Under the pieces are notes generated by a model. It saw only the letters and a list, made by a program, of their open reading frames with translations, searched no databases and was not told the origin of the DNA. A stretch of DNA of 64,000 nt from G963668655 sp963668655 (GTDB taxonomy: Bacteria > Myxococcota_A > SURF-8), in NCBI GenBank assembly GCA_963668655.2, contig CAXXPQ010000002.1:372001-436000 (forward strand), given 5' to 3'. The translations under genes and the position numbers were made by a program. Each line of letters opens with the position of its first letter. Positions within the stretch are counted from its first letter, which is position 1. This document shows, piece after piece, positions 25,182 through 34,620 of the stretch.

Positions 25182-26337
25182 ATGATTCCCATCACCATCG
25201 TCGATAACGATCCGGAAAGGCAGGCGCTGTACGAACGGCTGCTCGCGCGTTCGTTCCGCATCACCTTCGTCTCCGATCCGCTCTCCGCGCCGGACGCGTT
25301 CCGGCGGAGCCCGCCGCTCATCGCCATTCTGAACGCGGACTACCCCGACGGAGCCGGGATCTCCTTCTGTCGGCAATTGCGTCATCTACCCGGTGGGGAG
25401 AAGGTGAAGGTGCTGCTCGTGGGCCGGGATCTGGACGACGCCATTCTGGACCGGGACAGCGCGCGCGGCATGGGCGCGGACGATCTGACGCAACTGCCGC
25501 TTTCGGAGGAGAAACTGCGGCGCAAGCTGCACGCCTTCATCCGCGAACTGAAGGAAGAGCACGAAACCCGCAAGAGAGGCGGCGGCGAATCGAAACCCGC
25601 GCCCCCCGCAAAGGCTCCCGAATCGAAGTCGAGCCCCGCGCCGAGGCCCGCGACCCCGCCCGCCGCGCCGCCCAGCCCCGCCGCGGCCCCGCCCGCGAAG
25701 GCACCCGCCCCGAAGGAACCCCCGCTGGAACTGGACGGCGAACTGGAAGGGCTGGCCATCATCGCGGAGGAAAAGGTGGGACCGCTCTCGGCGGAGGATC
25801 TGCGGCTGATCGGCGCGGAACGGATGAAGACCACCCTGCGGATCACCGGACGCATGGACGGAATGACGTATTACGAACTGCTGGATATTGCACCGGAAAC
25901 CGAGCGCCGGGACGTTCGCAACGCCTATTTCGCCCCTGGCCAAGAAATACCACACGGACCGTTTTTCCATGGTGAAGAACCGACGCTTCGCGCGCTTCGT
26001 GGGCGATGTCTTCAAGCGCATGAGCGAGGCCTATCGCGTCCTGTACGACGCGGAAAATCGCAAGCTCTACGACAAGCAGCTTGCCGAGGGCGGCCCGGTG
26101 CGCCTGATAAAGAAGGAACGTGAAACGGAAGGCAAACCGGAGGAAACCAGGATCGCCAGTCCCCAGGCGCGCAAGTTCTTCAACCTGGGCATGAGCGCCA
26201 TGGCCGAGGGCAACCTGGCCGGCGCGAAGATGAATCTGACCCTGGCGCTGAACATGGCCAAGGACGATCCCACCATCCTGGCCCGCCTGGAGGAAGTCAA
26301 GCAACGCATGGAGGAAAAGAAATCGGACGGAACCTGA
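25182..26337 (+). CDS. Receiver-like / J-domain / TPR-like protein (frameshifted)
   Basis: Two overlapping frames make one protein. Residues 1-125 resemble a response-regulator receiver ('IPITIVDNDPERQALYERLLAR', 'LIAILNADYPDGAG') but the phospho-acceptor site is altered. A Pro/Ala-rich linker of about 50 residues follows. Then comes a J domain: 'YYELLDIAPETERRDVRNAYF' in the first frame continues as 'LAKKYHTDRFSM...FKRMSEAYRVLYDAENRKLYD' in the +1 frame. One extra C in the CCCC run at 25933-25936 explains the break; without it the protein has 384 residues. The J signature HPD reads HTD. A TPR-like C terminus follows ('ARKFFNLGMSAMAEGNLAGA'). It should stimulate the Hsp70 encoded 27 bp upstream. 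Confidence 0.8.
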
Positions 26338-26371
26338 GCCATCGCCTCGGATCGCCGGAGCCTCGCGGCGG

Positions 26372-26390
26372 GGCGATCCGCCGGATCGCC
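26372..26390 (+). other. Perfect 8-bp hairpin between genes
   Basis: GGCGATCC (26372-26379) pairs with GGATCGCC (26383-26390) around GCC, and a third copy of GGATCGCC lies at 26349-26356. No T run follows, so it may be an attenuator or mRNA-processing site rather than a simple terminator. Confidence 0.5.
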
Positions 26391-26414
26391 GGGCGGAAAA
26401 ACGTCGCCAACCGA

Positions 26415-28305
26415 TTGAATTTATTCGTCTTCATTCTTGTTTCCTTCATTTCCGTTGCCTGTACGGCTCCCATCGAAAGCCTGCCCGTGGAGACCGAACC
26501 GCCGGTGGAGCAACGCACGTTCCGCATCGTCCCCCCGGAAATCTCCCAGTTCGGAAACGAGTGGATCGTTCTGGAAGACCTGCCCGAACCCCTGGACACC
26601 GAACGGCCGGTGCGCGTTCTTGTGGGGGAAAAGGAATGCAACTACCCTGAATTCATTAACGAAACGTCGCTTCGCTGCCTTTCGCCCGGACGCTCGGAAC
26701 CGGGCCGCGTGGCGGTGGCCGTGGTGCAGGACGAGACGGAGCAGATCGGCTATCGGCCCCTGGTGGTCACGGCGGCCAAGGATCGCCTGTTTTCGCGCAT
26801 GGTCGCCCTGGGCGGCTCCAGCGCCGCGGGCTACGAAAGCGGCGCGCTTCGCCCGGACGGCCAGTTGCAAAGCGTTCCGGCCTGGGTCGCGCGCCGGGCG
26901 GGCGCTTATCTGCCGCTGCCGCTCGTCGTCCGCGATGGCGTTCCGGCCGAAATCGGCCCTGAAAGACGTGCTTCCGAGCACGGCGCTGTTGGATCCGGAA
27001 AGCCTGGAAACGGCCCTGGAGCCGTACCGGTCCGGCGGGATTTCCCTGGAAAATCTGGCGCTTGCAAATGTCGGAAAACCGGCGAACCTGGGGGTTCCCC
27101 GGCTTTCGGGCGTTCCGCCGCTTCTGGAAGGCTTCGATCCGGACGATCCCGCCGCCTTTTACGAACGGCTGATCCGCTATCCGGACGATCCGGAAGAAAG
27201 CCGCGTGCTCATCGATCAGGCCGCCGCCCTGTCGCCGCAAGTGATCGTCATCACGCATGAAATTCTGAATTATCCCGTGCGGAGAGACACTTCGTTCATC
27301 GGCGAGAACTGGATCGAGCGCGATTTGAACCTTCTGTTCGAATGGCTGCGCCGCTTCCCCTCCAAACCGTGGGTTTTTCTACTCAATCGCCCGCCGGGAA
27401 ACCTGCCGCCCAATCGGGAATTTTCCGAATGGCGGCGCTATCAGACCCTCTGGGCCAATAATGCCCTGGCCGCCGCCGTGGGGCGCGCCAACGCCATGCT
27501 GGATGGCCCGCCGCGTTTCCATGTGGTCGATATTTATGAACTTTTCGTAAGATGGCTCGAAGCCGGAACCCGGCATCCGATGTTCGGACAGACCTTCCAC
27601 GCGCGGGCGGGAGAAAACGGCGAACCGGATTTGCTATTGGATCTGCCGGACGGCGGCTCGGACGTTCTGGGTTTCGATCGCAACGAGGGCCTTTTCTCCC
27701 TGGACGGCGAGAATTTCACGCGCACGGGCATGGCGCTTCTGGCCAACGCCGTGCTGTGGCGCATCAACGAAATCATGGGCCCCGAGGGTGAAATCCCCAC
27801 GCTGGCGCAACCCGTGCAACTTATCGATATCGCGGAAGTTTTAATGGACGATCCGTATTCCATGCGCCGGATTCAAGAGGCCCTTTCCAAGATGGATCCG
27901 CCACCCTACGGCTCGCCGGACCTTTACGCCGACCCGGAGGGCCTGGAGCCCCTGCGGGACGCCCACCGTTGTTCCATAAAATGGAACGATTCCATGGGCT
28001 TGGACGATTCAGAGTGTCCGTCCGGCCTGATCCTGCAAAACGGCAACGCGCAGATTTTTCCCGTTTCCGCCGGGCAAGATTCTTCCCTGGTGCTGCGCCT
28101 TCTGGATAAAAACAACCACACCGTGGGCGTGGAAAATATCGCCGGAGCGGCGCTTTTCGGAACCTTGGAAAAGGAGCGCGTGAAAACCGATTCCAACGGC
28201 CAGGCCACCTTCAAATACCGGCCGCCGGACGAGGGCGCGGAGGACCAGGTGCGCTTCGTCTGCGGCGAGGCCGTGCTGGACGTGGTGATGGAGATCGCGC
28301 GCTGA
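26415..28305 (+). CDS. SGNH-hydrolase-like lipoprotein (frameshifted, His lost)
   Basis: The N terminus (TTG start at 26415) has a signal with a lipobox ending 'ISVACTAP'. The first frame holds an SGNH-like Ser motif, 'MVALGGSSAAGYESGALRPD' near residue 135. The frame then breaks; an extra C in the CCC run at 26957-26959 rejoins 'GVPAEIG' with 'LKDVLPSTALLDPESLE', giving about 629 residues. Later 'LFSLDGENFTRTGMALLANAV' aligns with the family's 'DGxHPTxxGYALIANA', but Asn replaces the catalytic His. It may therefore be a binding protein rather than an esterase. The last ~100 residues look like an Ig-type domain. The start codon is weakly supported (no clear ribosome site). Confidence 0.7.
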
Positions 28306-28417
28306 TCCGTTTTCGAAGCCGACCCGCTCCGGACTCCGACGCGTTTTTTACAAACGGTTTTACACCCTTGTATTTCGCTCCGTTCGGGGCTTTCGTCCGG
28401 ACGCCGCGAATTTTCTT

Positions 28418-28632
28418 GCAACCCATTGATAAGACTTGGTTTTTTAGCAAAAAAGCATTCACCCGGGCTCTCCCCGTTTTCGGGCGTTTTCGACCCATGG
28501 CCCGCGCTTGTCGCCTCGAAAATACGAATGACAAATACCATCGTATTTTCATGCGTTTACAAGACATTGCCACAAATCGTCCTCGCAAGCCTTCGTCCTT
28601 TGAAACAGAACCTGTGTCCCGACCGGGGTGCA
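28418..28632. repeat. Conserved intergenic element, copy A
   Basis: This segment is homologous to 57896-58112. AAAAAAGCATTCACCCGG (28449-28466) is identical in both. Exactly 17 nt later comes GCGTTTTCG, then three variable bases and CATG. At 162 nt from the first block lies CCTGTGTCCCGA-y-CGGGGTGCA (28611-28632), identical but for one base. CACCCGG of the first block can pair with CCGGGGTG of the last, apart from one bulge, closing a structured RNA of about 185 nt. It could be a small RNA or the remnant of a mobile repeat. Confidence 0.65.
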
Positions 28633-28674
28633 TTTCCTGAAATCCGGAAGAATTTCGCACCCTTGGCGCTTCCG

Positions 28675-28714
28675 AAAGGCCCCGATTCCGCAAAACGCGG
28701 AAAATCGGGCCTTT
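28675..28714. terminator. Terminator-like stem-loop
   Basis: AAAGGCCCCGATTCCGC pairs with GCGGAAAATCGGGCCTTT with two small bulges around AAAAC. The stem starts and ends with A and T runs, so it could stop transcripts in either direction. It lies 42 bp after element A. Confidence 0.55.
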
Positions 28715-28937
28715 ACATGCTACGCAGCGCTAATCTTTACAACATGTATCTATTACATCACATACACTCCGTAATGTCGCGCACGGAAACGCGCCCTTCC
28801 TCCCAAAGGCCGTTCAAGCGCATTTTCCCCTTGCACCGAACGGCGAAAGACGGCCATAATGGAGTGTTCTTTCAAGGCGGAAACGAACGGCCTTGGCGAA
28901 TCGTTCACCCGAAAACCGAACCGAAAAAGGAGCGCTC

Positions 28938-31607
28938 ATGGGGCTTATTTCATATACACGCTTGTTCCGGCCGGGCTTTCTTCTTCTGATCGCGGGCGCT
29001 CTGTACGCCCTCCCGGCGCTTGCCGCCCGAACCGCGCCGCCCGTTTCGCCGCAAACGAAAATCGCCCCGGAGGTGATGGATCTCCTCCTTCAAAACGACG
29101 CGAAAACCGCCCGGCGGGTGATCGTGGAACTGATCGATCCCTTCGCCGCCACGGGACGACCGGCGGGGATGTTCGGCGATGGAACGAGCGAAAGCAAGTC
29201 GTCGCCGAAGCGAACCGCCGAATTGGACCGCCGAAAGGACGCGCTTCTGGCCGAACTGGGCGGAAAGGGCGGGCTTTCCTTCAAGCTTCGCCATCGCTAT
29301 CCCCGCTTCCGCCTGCTGGCCTTCGAAGCCGACGACGCCACGGTGCGCGCCCTGGCCGCATCCCCGCTCGTCAAGCGGGTGCATCCCAACCGTCTGCACC
29401 GGCCTTCCCTGGAAACCTCGCTGCCGTTTATCGGCGCGGACGTGCTGCACGGGCAGGGACACGGCGGCGCGGGAACGGCCGTGGCCGTGCTGGACACGCC
29501 CGTACGCTATTGGAACGGGGAATTCGGAGACTGCCCGGAACCCGGGGCGGACGGCTGCTCCATCGCCGTCTGGGAAAACTTCGTCGATCAGCCCGCCGAG
29601 GAGGTCGCCCGCAGCAGCCACGGAACCAACGTCTCCGGCATCGTGCTGGGCGTCGCGCCGGAAACGAAGGTGCTCTCGCTGAACGTCTTCCGCTGGACCG
29701 AAACCATGGAACAGCCGGGAGCCTACGACGAGGACATCCTGGCGGCCCTGGACTGGACCGCCGCCCACGCCGGGGAATACAACATCGTGGCCGTGAACAT
29801 GTCGCTGGGCCACGAGCGCACCAACTCCAACCCCTGCAACGACGAGGCGGAATTCGACGCCTTCCGCACCCTGTACGACGAATACGGCATCGTCTCCGCC
29901 GTGGCCAGCGGCAACGAATCCACCATGAACAGCCTGGGCGGCCCGGCCTGCATCAACCTGGCCGTCTCCGTGGGCGCGCAGTTCGACACCGAACTGGGGC
30001 TCTTCATGCTCTATCCCTGCAACGACCAGAACCGCGATCCCTTCGTGGGCGGCATCGCCTGCTTCACCAACATCAACGGCCAGCTCGACACCGTGGCGCC
30101 GGGCGTCTGGATCGACGCCGGGGGTATCGACGACATGGGCGGAACCAGCATGGCCGCGCCCCACGTGGCCGGGGCCGTGGCGCTTCTGCACGCCTACTGG
30201 AACGACGACCGCGACGCCTACTGGACCGAGAAGTCCATGAAGGTGGCCGGAAAACGCCTGCCCTACGGCGAGACCGCCTTCGGGGCGCTGAACCTCGATC
30301 CCGCGCGCTTCCCGGACTGGGACCGGGCCGCCGCCTTCGAAAGTTTCTACGCGGAGGACGACGCCGCGCTCATTCCCCGAGGCGATCCGCTCACCTTCAC
30401 GGTGGCGGTGGACGGCGTGGAGGAAAGCCGCCCGGCGTACTTGATCCTGGAATACCGCCACCCGGACCCCGAGGACGTGGAGGTGACGCTCACCGCGCCG
30501 TCGGGCGCATCGGTGACGTTCTCGCCGCCGCGCGCGCTCTCCAACTTCAACGGCGTCATCGGCCGGGAATTCGCTCCGGGGCTGCTGGACGCCTTCTCCA
30601 CAGGAGAGAACGGAACCTGGACGCTGGGCCTTTCGGACACGGGCCGCGCGGACCGGGGGAATTACTTCAACGCCACGCTGTTCTTCACGCCCATAGACTG
30701 CGCCGACGCCTGCGGCGCGCTCGAATGCGGCGACGACGGCTGCGGCGGCGAATGCGGCCCCTGTGCGGAGGGATTCGACTGCGGCTTCAGCCAGGAATGC
30801 CTCTACCCCGGCGACACCTGCAAGGGCGACAGCTGCGAGGGCGCCGTGGAGATCCCGGTGGCCGACGGCCTGTACCACGGCAGCACCATCGGCTGCTCCA
30901 ATTATTACTCGGCCGCCTGCGGCGGACTTCTGGCCGCCGAAAAGATCTACACTTTCACGGCGGAGCGCAACACGCACTTCTTCGCCGAATCCAACGGCTT
31001 CAACACCGCCACCTATCTGCGCAAGAACGGCTGCGCCGACGCGGACGGGGAACGGCTCTGCAACGACCAGCACGACGATCTGCCCGACGGCGGCAGCCGC
31101 ATCGAAGGCGAACTCACCCCCGGCACCTATTATCTCTTCGTGGACAGCACCTTCGACTCCGGCGACTTCGACCTGGAAGTGCGCATGTGCGCGCCGGACT
31201 GCCGGAACCGGAACTGCGGAGACGACGGCTGCGGCGATCCCTGCGGCGAATGCGCGAACGGCGAGCTGTGCCTGGAGGGCGTCTGCTGCCTGCCGTCCTG
31301 CGAGGGCCTGGAATGCGGCGACGACGGCTGCGGCGGATCCTGCGGCGAATGCGACGCGGGAGAGGACTGCGCGGAAGGACTCTGCGAAGTCCCGCCGGAG
31401 CCCGACGGAGACGAAGAGAGCGCCGATGTCCCCGCCGACGGAGACGAAGCGCCGGACGCGGACGGCGACGAGACTTCGGGGAACGGACAGACGGGCGGCT
31501 CCGGATGCGCGGCGTTTCCCGCCGCTTCCGCCGGACTTTGGCCGCTTCTGCTCGTCCCGATCCTCCGTAGGCGCCGACACCCGAACTTCAGGAAAGACAG
31601 ACCGTAA
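28938..31607 (+). CDS. Secreted subtilisin-like protease with P domain and Cys repeats
   Basis: An 889-residue S8 protease with a signal peptide ('LLLIAGALYALPALAA'). A propeptide-like region is followed by the catalytic domain with D186 ('AVLDTPVRY'), H228 ('SSHGTNVSGIV') and S404 ('GGTSMAAPHVAGAV'). A proprotein-convertase P domain follows (about 475-585), then cysteine modules built on 'CGDDGCGGxCGxC', an intervening beta domain (about 640-750) and more Cys modules. Next comes an acidic Asp-Gly-Asp linker, and finally a sorting tail (SGCAAFP, hydrophobic segment, RRRR). The tail resembles MYXO/Synerg-CTERM surface anchors. AAAGGAG precedes the start at 28938; the upstream in-frame residues do not fit a signal peptide. 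Confidence 0.92.
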   Translation: MGLISYTRLFRPGFLLLIAGALYALPALAARTAPPVSPQTKIAPEVMDLLLQNDAKTARRVIVELIDPFAATGRPAGMFGDGTSESKSSPKRTAELDRRKDALLAELGGKGGLSFKLRHRYPRFRLLAFEADDATVRALAASPLVKRVHPNRLHRPSLETSLPFIGADVLHGQGHGGAGTAVAVLDTPVRYWNGEFGDCPEPGADGCSIAVWENFVDQPAEEVARSSHGTNVSGIVLGVAPETKVLSLNVFRWTETMEQPGAYDEDILAALDWTAAHAGEYNIVAVNMSLGHERTNSNPCNDEAEFDAFRTLYDEYGIVSAVASGNESTMNSLGGPACINLAVSVGAQFDTELGLFMLYPCNDQNRDPFVGGIACFTNINGQLDTVAPGVWIDAGGIDDMGGTSMAAPHVAGAVALLHAYWNDDRDAYWTEKSMKVAGKRLPYGETAFGALNLDPARFPDWDRAAAFESFYAEDDAALIPRGDPLTFTVAVDGVEESRPAYLILEYRHPDPEDVEVTLTAPSGASVTFSPPRALSNFNGVIGREFAPGLLDAFSTGENGTWTLGLSDTGRADRGNYFNATLFFTPIDCADACGALECGDDGCGGECGPCAEGFDCGFSQECLYPGDTCKGDSCEGAVEIPVADGLYHGSTIGCSNYYSAACGGLLAAEKIYTFTAERNTHFFAESNGFNTATYLRKNGCADADGERLCNDQHDDLPDGGSRIEGELTPGTYYLFVDSTFDSGDFDLEVRMCAPDCRNRNCGDDGCGDPCGECANGELCLEGVCCLPSCEGLECGDDGCGGSCGECDAGEDCAEGLCEVPPEPDGDEESADVPADGDEAPDADGDETSGNGQTGGSGCAAFPAASAGLWPLLLVPILRRRRHPNFRKDRP

Positions 31608-31644
31608 CTTCTAACCTCATCGACTCGAACAAAAAGGAGACCCC

Positions 31645-32679
<1,035 letters not shown>

Positions 32680-33030
32680 AGGGGAAATGAGTCCTTTCCC
32701 GAAAGGTTTCCGATTCGATGAAATGAAGATGGGGCCTCTCGTTTCCTTCCCCGACGGAGCCGCCTCGCGTTATGAGGCGAAAAGACCGGGGCGGAAAAGG
32801 GCGGTGGTCAAGGCCGGAGCGAGCAGAGCGAGCGGAGCACGTTTAGCCTTGACGGGCGTCCGCGCCCCGGTAAAAGCCGCATGGGACGCGAGCGTAAGCG
32901 ACGGAGGCGGAAGGAAACCCCTTCCTCGATGGTGGGCCTTGGGATTTTCCTTCGGTTCGTGCGGCTCCTCGGTTGCGGCATCGATAAGAAAGCGGCCCGA
33001 CCACGAAGGGAATCGCGGACTTGAAAACGA
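32680..33030. other. Non-coding spacer before the tRNA pair
   Basis: About 350 bp between mtnA and the tRNA terminator. It holds CGCCTC/GAGGCG, an 8-bp GTCAAGGC/GCCTTGAC stem around GAGCGAGCAGAGCGAGCGGA and other GC-rich stems. Open frames through it run into the tRNAs and have no coding character. I see no known RNA. Confidence 0.5.
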
Positions 33031-33064
33031 CGAAACCCGATCCTTTCGATGGGATCGGGTTTCG
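33031..33064 (-). terminator. Terminator of the tRNA transcript
   Basis: A perfect 13-bp stem (CGAAACCCGATCC at 33031-33043 with GGATCGGGTTTCG at 33052-33064) lies five bases beyond the tRNA-Cys 3' end; reading minus, TCGTTTTC follows. Confidence 0.8.
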
Positions 33065-33069
33065 CATTC

Positions 33070-33143
33070 TGGAGGCGCCGACCGGAGTCGAACCGGTGAT
33101 CGAGATTTTGCAGACCTCTGCCTTACCACTTGGCCACGGCGCC
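33070..33143 (-). tRNA. tRNA-Cys (GCA)
   Basis: Read on the minus strand, the acceptor stem GGCGCC(G) closes with (C)GGCGCC. The T arm has GGTTCGACTCC, and the anticodon arm GAGGT-CTGCAAA-ATCTC shows anticodon GCA for cysteine. The CCA end is encoded. It is 74 nt long including CCA and probably shares a transcript with the tRNA-Gly 41 bp upstream. Confidence 0.96.
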
Positions 33144-33153
33144 ATGTAAAACG

Positions 33154-33177
33154 AAGGCTAACCCGATGGTTAGCCTT
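33154..33177. other. 10-bp hairpin between the two tRNAs
   Basis: AAGGCTAACC (33154-33163) and GGTTAGCCTT (33168-33177) pair perfectly around CGAT. A T run (CGTTTTAC) follows when read on the minus strand and TATTTTAT on the plus strand. It may end part of the tRNA-Gly transcript or act in processing between the tRNAs. Confidence 0.6.
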
Positions 33178-33184
33178 TATTTTA

Positions 33185-33259
33185 TGGAGCGGGAAACGGG
33201 ATTTGAACCCGCGACGTCTACCTTGGCAAGGTAGCACTCTACCACTGAGTTATTCCCGC
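33185..33259 (-). tRNA. tRNA-Gly (GCC)
   Basis: The seven-pair acceptor stem is GCGGGAA/TTCCCGC. The anticodon arm CTACC-TTGCCAA-GGTAG has anticodon GCC for glycine; the T arm is GCGGGTTCAAATCCCGT. CCA is encoded. It is 75 nt long on the minus strand, upstream of tRNA-Cys. Confidence 0.97.
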
Positions 33260-33444
33260 GAACCAAGCTTTCAAACAACGTTCTGGGCCACTTGGATACC
33301 CCAAGAGCGGATTTCTGTCAAGCTTTTTTCTGGCCGTTTCGGCAAAAAGAGCGAGAGCCCGGAAGAGGCGCGGGACCGGAACCGGAACCCGTTCGAAAAT
33401 CATTGACGCAAGGGACTCCCGATGCTATTTCCCATGGATGAAAC

Positions 33445-34257
33445 TTGCAACAAATGCCGGAGCGTGAACAAGTGGCGAGCGAAGCGAAACGCGGCGAAAC
33501 GGGGGAAAACATCAAACGCATCCGCCTGGAAACGGTGGATTCCACCAACCGCTATCTGAAAAGCCGGATCCTGGAAGGAGATCGCGTGCGAGCCGCCGTG
33601 ACGGCCGTAAACCAGACCGGGGGAAAAGGGCGCATGAACCGCGTCTGGCGTTCGCCTCCCGGCGGGCTGTATCTCTCGCTTTCCACGCCGCTTGCGGAAA
33701 ACGTCCCGCCCGTGGCCTTTCCCGTCCAGGCGGCCATCGCCGCGGCGACGCTTCTTTACCGGGAGTTCGAACTGCCCCTGCGGCTCAAATGGCCCAACGA
33801 CCTGCAATTATACGGACAAAAAATTTGTGGCATTCTGTCGGAACTGGTACACTCTTCCTCCGGTATCGCGCATGCAATCGTCGGAATCGGCTTGAACGCC
33901 AATGCCGGCATCGTCCTGGACGACGCCTTCAACAAGCCGATCTGGCTGGCGAAAGTGCTGGCCCGCGAGATCGATGTCGATCGGCTGGGCGATCTCCTCG
34001 CCGCCGACATCCTCGACCAGTGGGACCGCCTCGACGAAGCGTCCATGGAGACGCTGCGGGAGCAATGGAAAGCGCTTTCGGACACCCTGAACCGGCGGGT
34101 GGAGGTTCGTACGCTTCGCGGAACGATTCGAGGCGTGGCGGTGGATCTTTCCCCGGAATTCGAACTGCGTATCCGGCCGGACGACGGCGGGCCGCTCGTC
34201 GCCGTTTGCGAGGGCGATTGCCGCTCGCTCCGCCCCGACCCCTGGGAGAAGACATGA
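33445..34257 (+). CDS. birA: Biotin--[biotin carboxyl-carrier-protein] ligase
   Basis: A 270-residue single-domain BirA that attaches biotin to carrier proteins. 'ETVDSTNRYLKSRI' opens the catalytic domain. Further motifs are 'TAVNQTGGKGRMNRVWRSPPGGLYLS' (biotinyl-AMP loop, with Gly-Lys-Gly-Arg instead of the usual GRGRRGR), 'LRLKWPNDLQLYGQKICGILSEL' and 'VGIGLNAN'. A C-terminal SH3-like domain follows. It lacks the DNA-binding HTH of E. coli BirA, so it is not a repressor. The start is uncertain (TTG 33445, ATG 33454 or GTG 33472). Its stop overlaps the next gene, and its substrate is probably the carrier encoded two genes downstream. Confidence 0.92.
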   Translation: MQQMPEREQVASEAKRGETGENIKRIRLETVDSTNRYLKSRILEGDRVRAAVTAVNQTGGKGRMNRVWRSPPGGLYLSLSTPLAENVPPVAFPVQAAIAAATLLYREFELPLRLKWPNDLQLYGQKICGILSELVHSSSGIAHAIVGIGLNANAGIVLDDAFNKPIWLAKVLAREIDVDRLGDLLAADILDQWDRLDEASMETLREQWKALSDTLNRRVEVRTLRGTIRGVAVDLSPEFELRIRPDDGGPLVAVCEGDCRSLRPDPWEKT

Positions 34258-34571
34258 ACGTGGAATTATTGAGGGAAGGACTGGAACTGACGGTGGTGGG
34301 CATCCTGGTGGTGTTCGTCAACCTGGGCATCAGTTATCTTCTGATCCGGCTGATCGCATGGATCGGCGAGGCGGACGAGGAAAAGAACGTCGCCCAGCAA
34401 ATAGCGGAGGAAAAGGCCGCCTTGGCGGAAGAAGAAGCGGCGCTCCAAACCGGCGTTTCGGTTCCGGCAGCCCCGGCGGCTTCGGCCTTCCGGGGGATGG
34501 ATCCGGCCGTGCTGGCGGCCATCACCGCCGCGATCCGGCGATACGAGAGCGATCTGGAAATCGAAAGCTGA
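34254..34571 (+). CDS. OadG-like sodium-pump decarboxylase gamma subunit
   Basis: A 105-residue protein with one N-terminal transmembrane helix ('LELTVVGILVVFVNLGISYLLIRLI'), a charged region and a C-terminal segment 'MDPAVLAAITAAIRRYE'. That last motif is typical of OadG/MmdD subunits, which hold the membrane and soluble parts of biotin-dependent sodium-translocating decarboxylases together. The start overlaps the birA stop (ATGA). It precedes a biotin carrier and the OadB-like membrane subunit. Confidence 0.8.
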   Translation: MNVELLREGLELTVVGILVVFVNLGISYLLIRLIAWIGEADEEKNVAQQIAEEKAALAEEEAALQTGVSVPAAPAASAFRGMDPAVLAAITAAIRRYESDLEIES

Positions 34572-34620
34572 CGCGGCGCAAACGCCGTTTTCCCGGAATC
34601 GTGGACGCGAGGCAAGCGAG

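Larger units (their letters stand above)
28306..28937. other. 632-bp intergenic region
   Basis: No gene is evident between the SGNH-like lipoprotein and the subtilase. The region holds conserved element A (28418-28632), a perfect 10-bp AT-rich stem GAAAATACGA/TCGTATTTTC (28518-28527 with 28541-28550) inside it, and a terminator-like stem (28675-28714). The subtilase promoter should lie around 28730-28790, which is AT-rich, but no clear -35/-10 pair stands out. Confidence 0.6.

Noticed and set aside
28950..31580. An 876-codon open frame antisense to the subtilase
   Set aside because: It mirrors codon bias of a real gene with all catalytic motifs; the Val/Ala/Gly-rich product has no domain and no ribosome site.
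32687..33406. A 239-codon frame overlapping both tRNAs
   Set aside because: It reads through two certain tRNA genes and their terminator and has no coding character.
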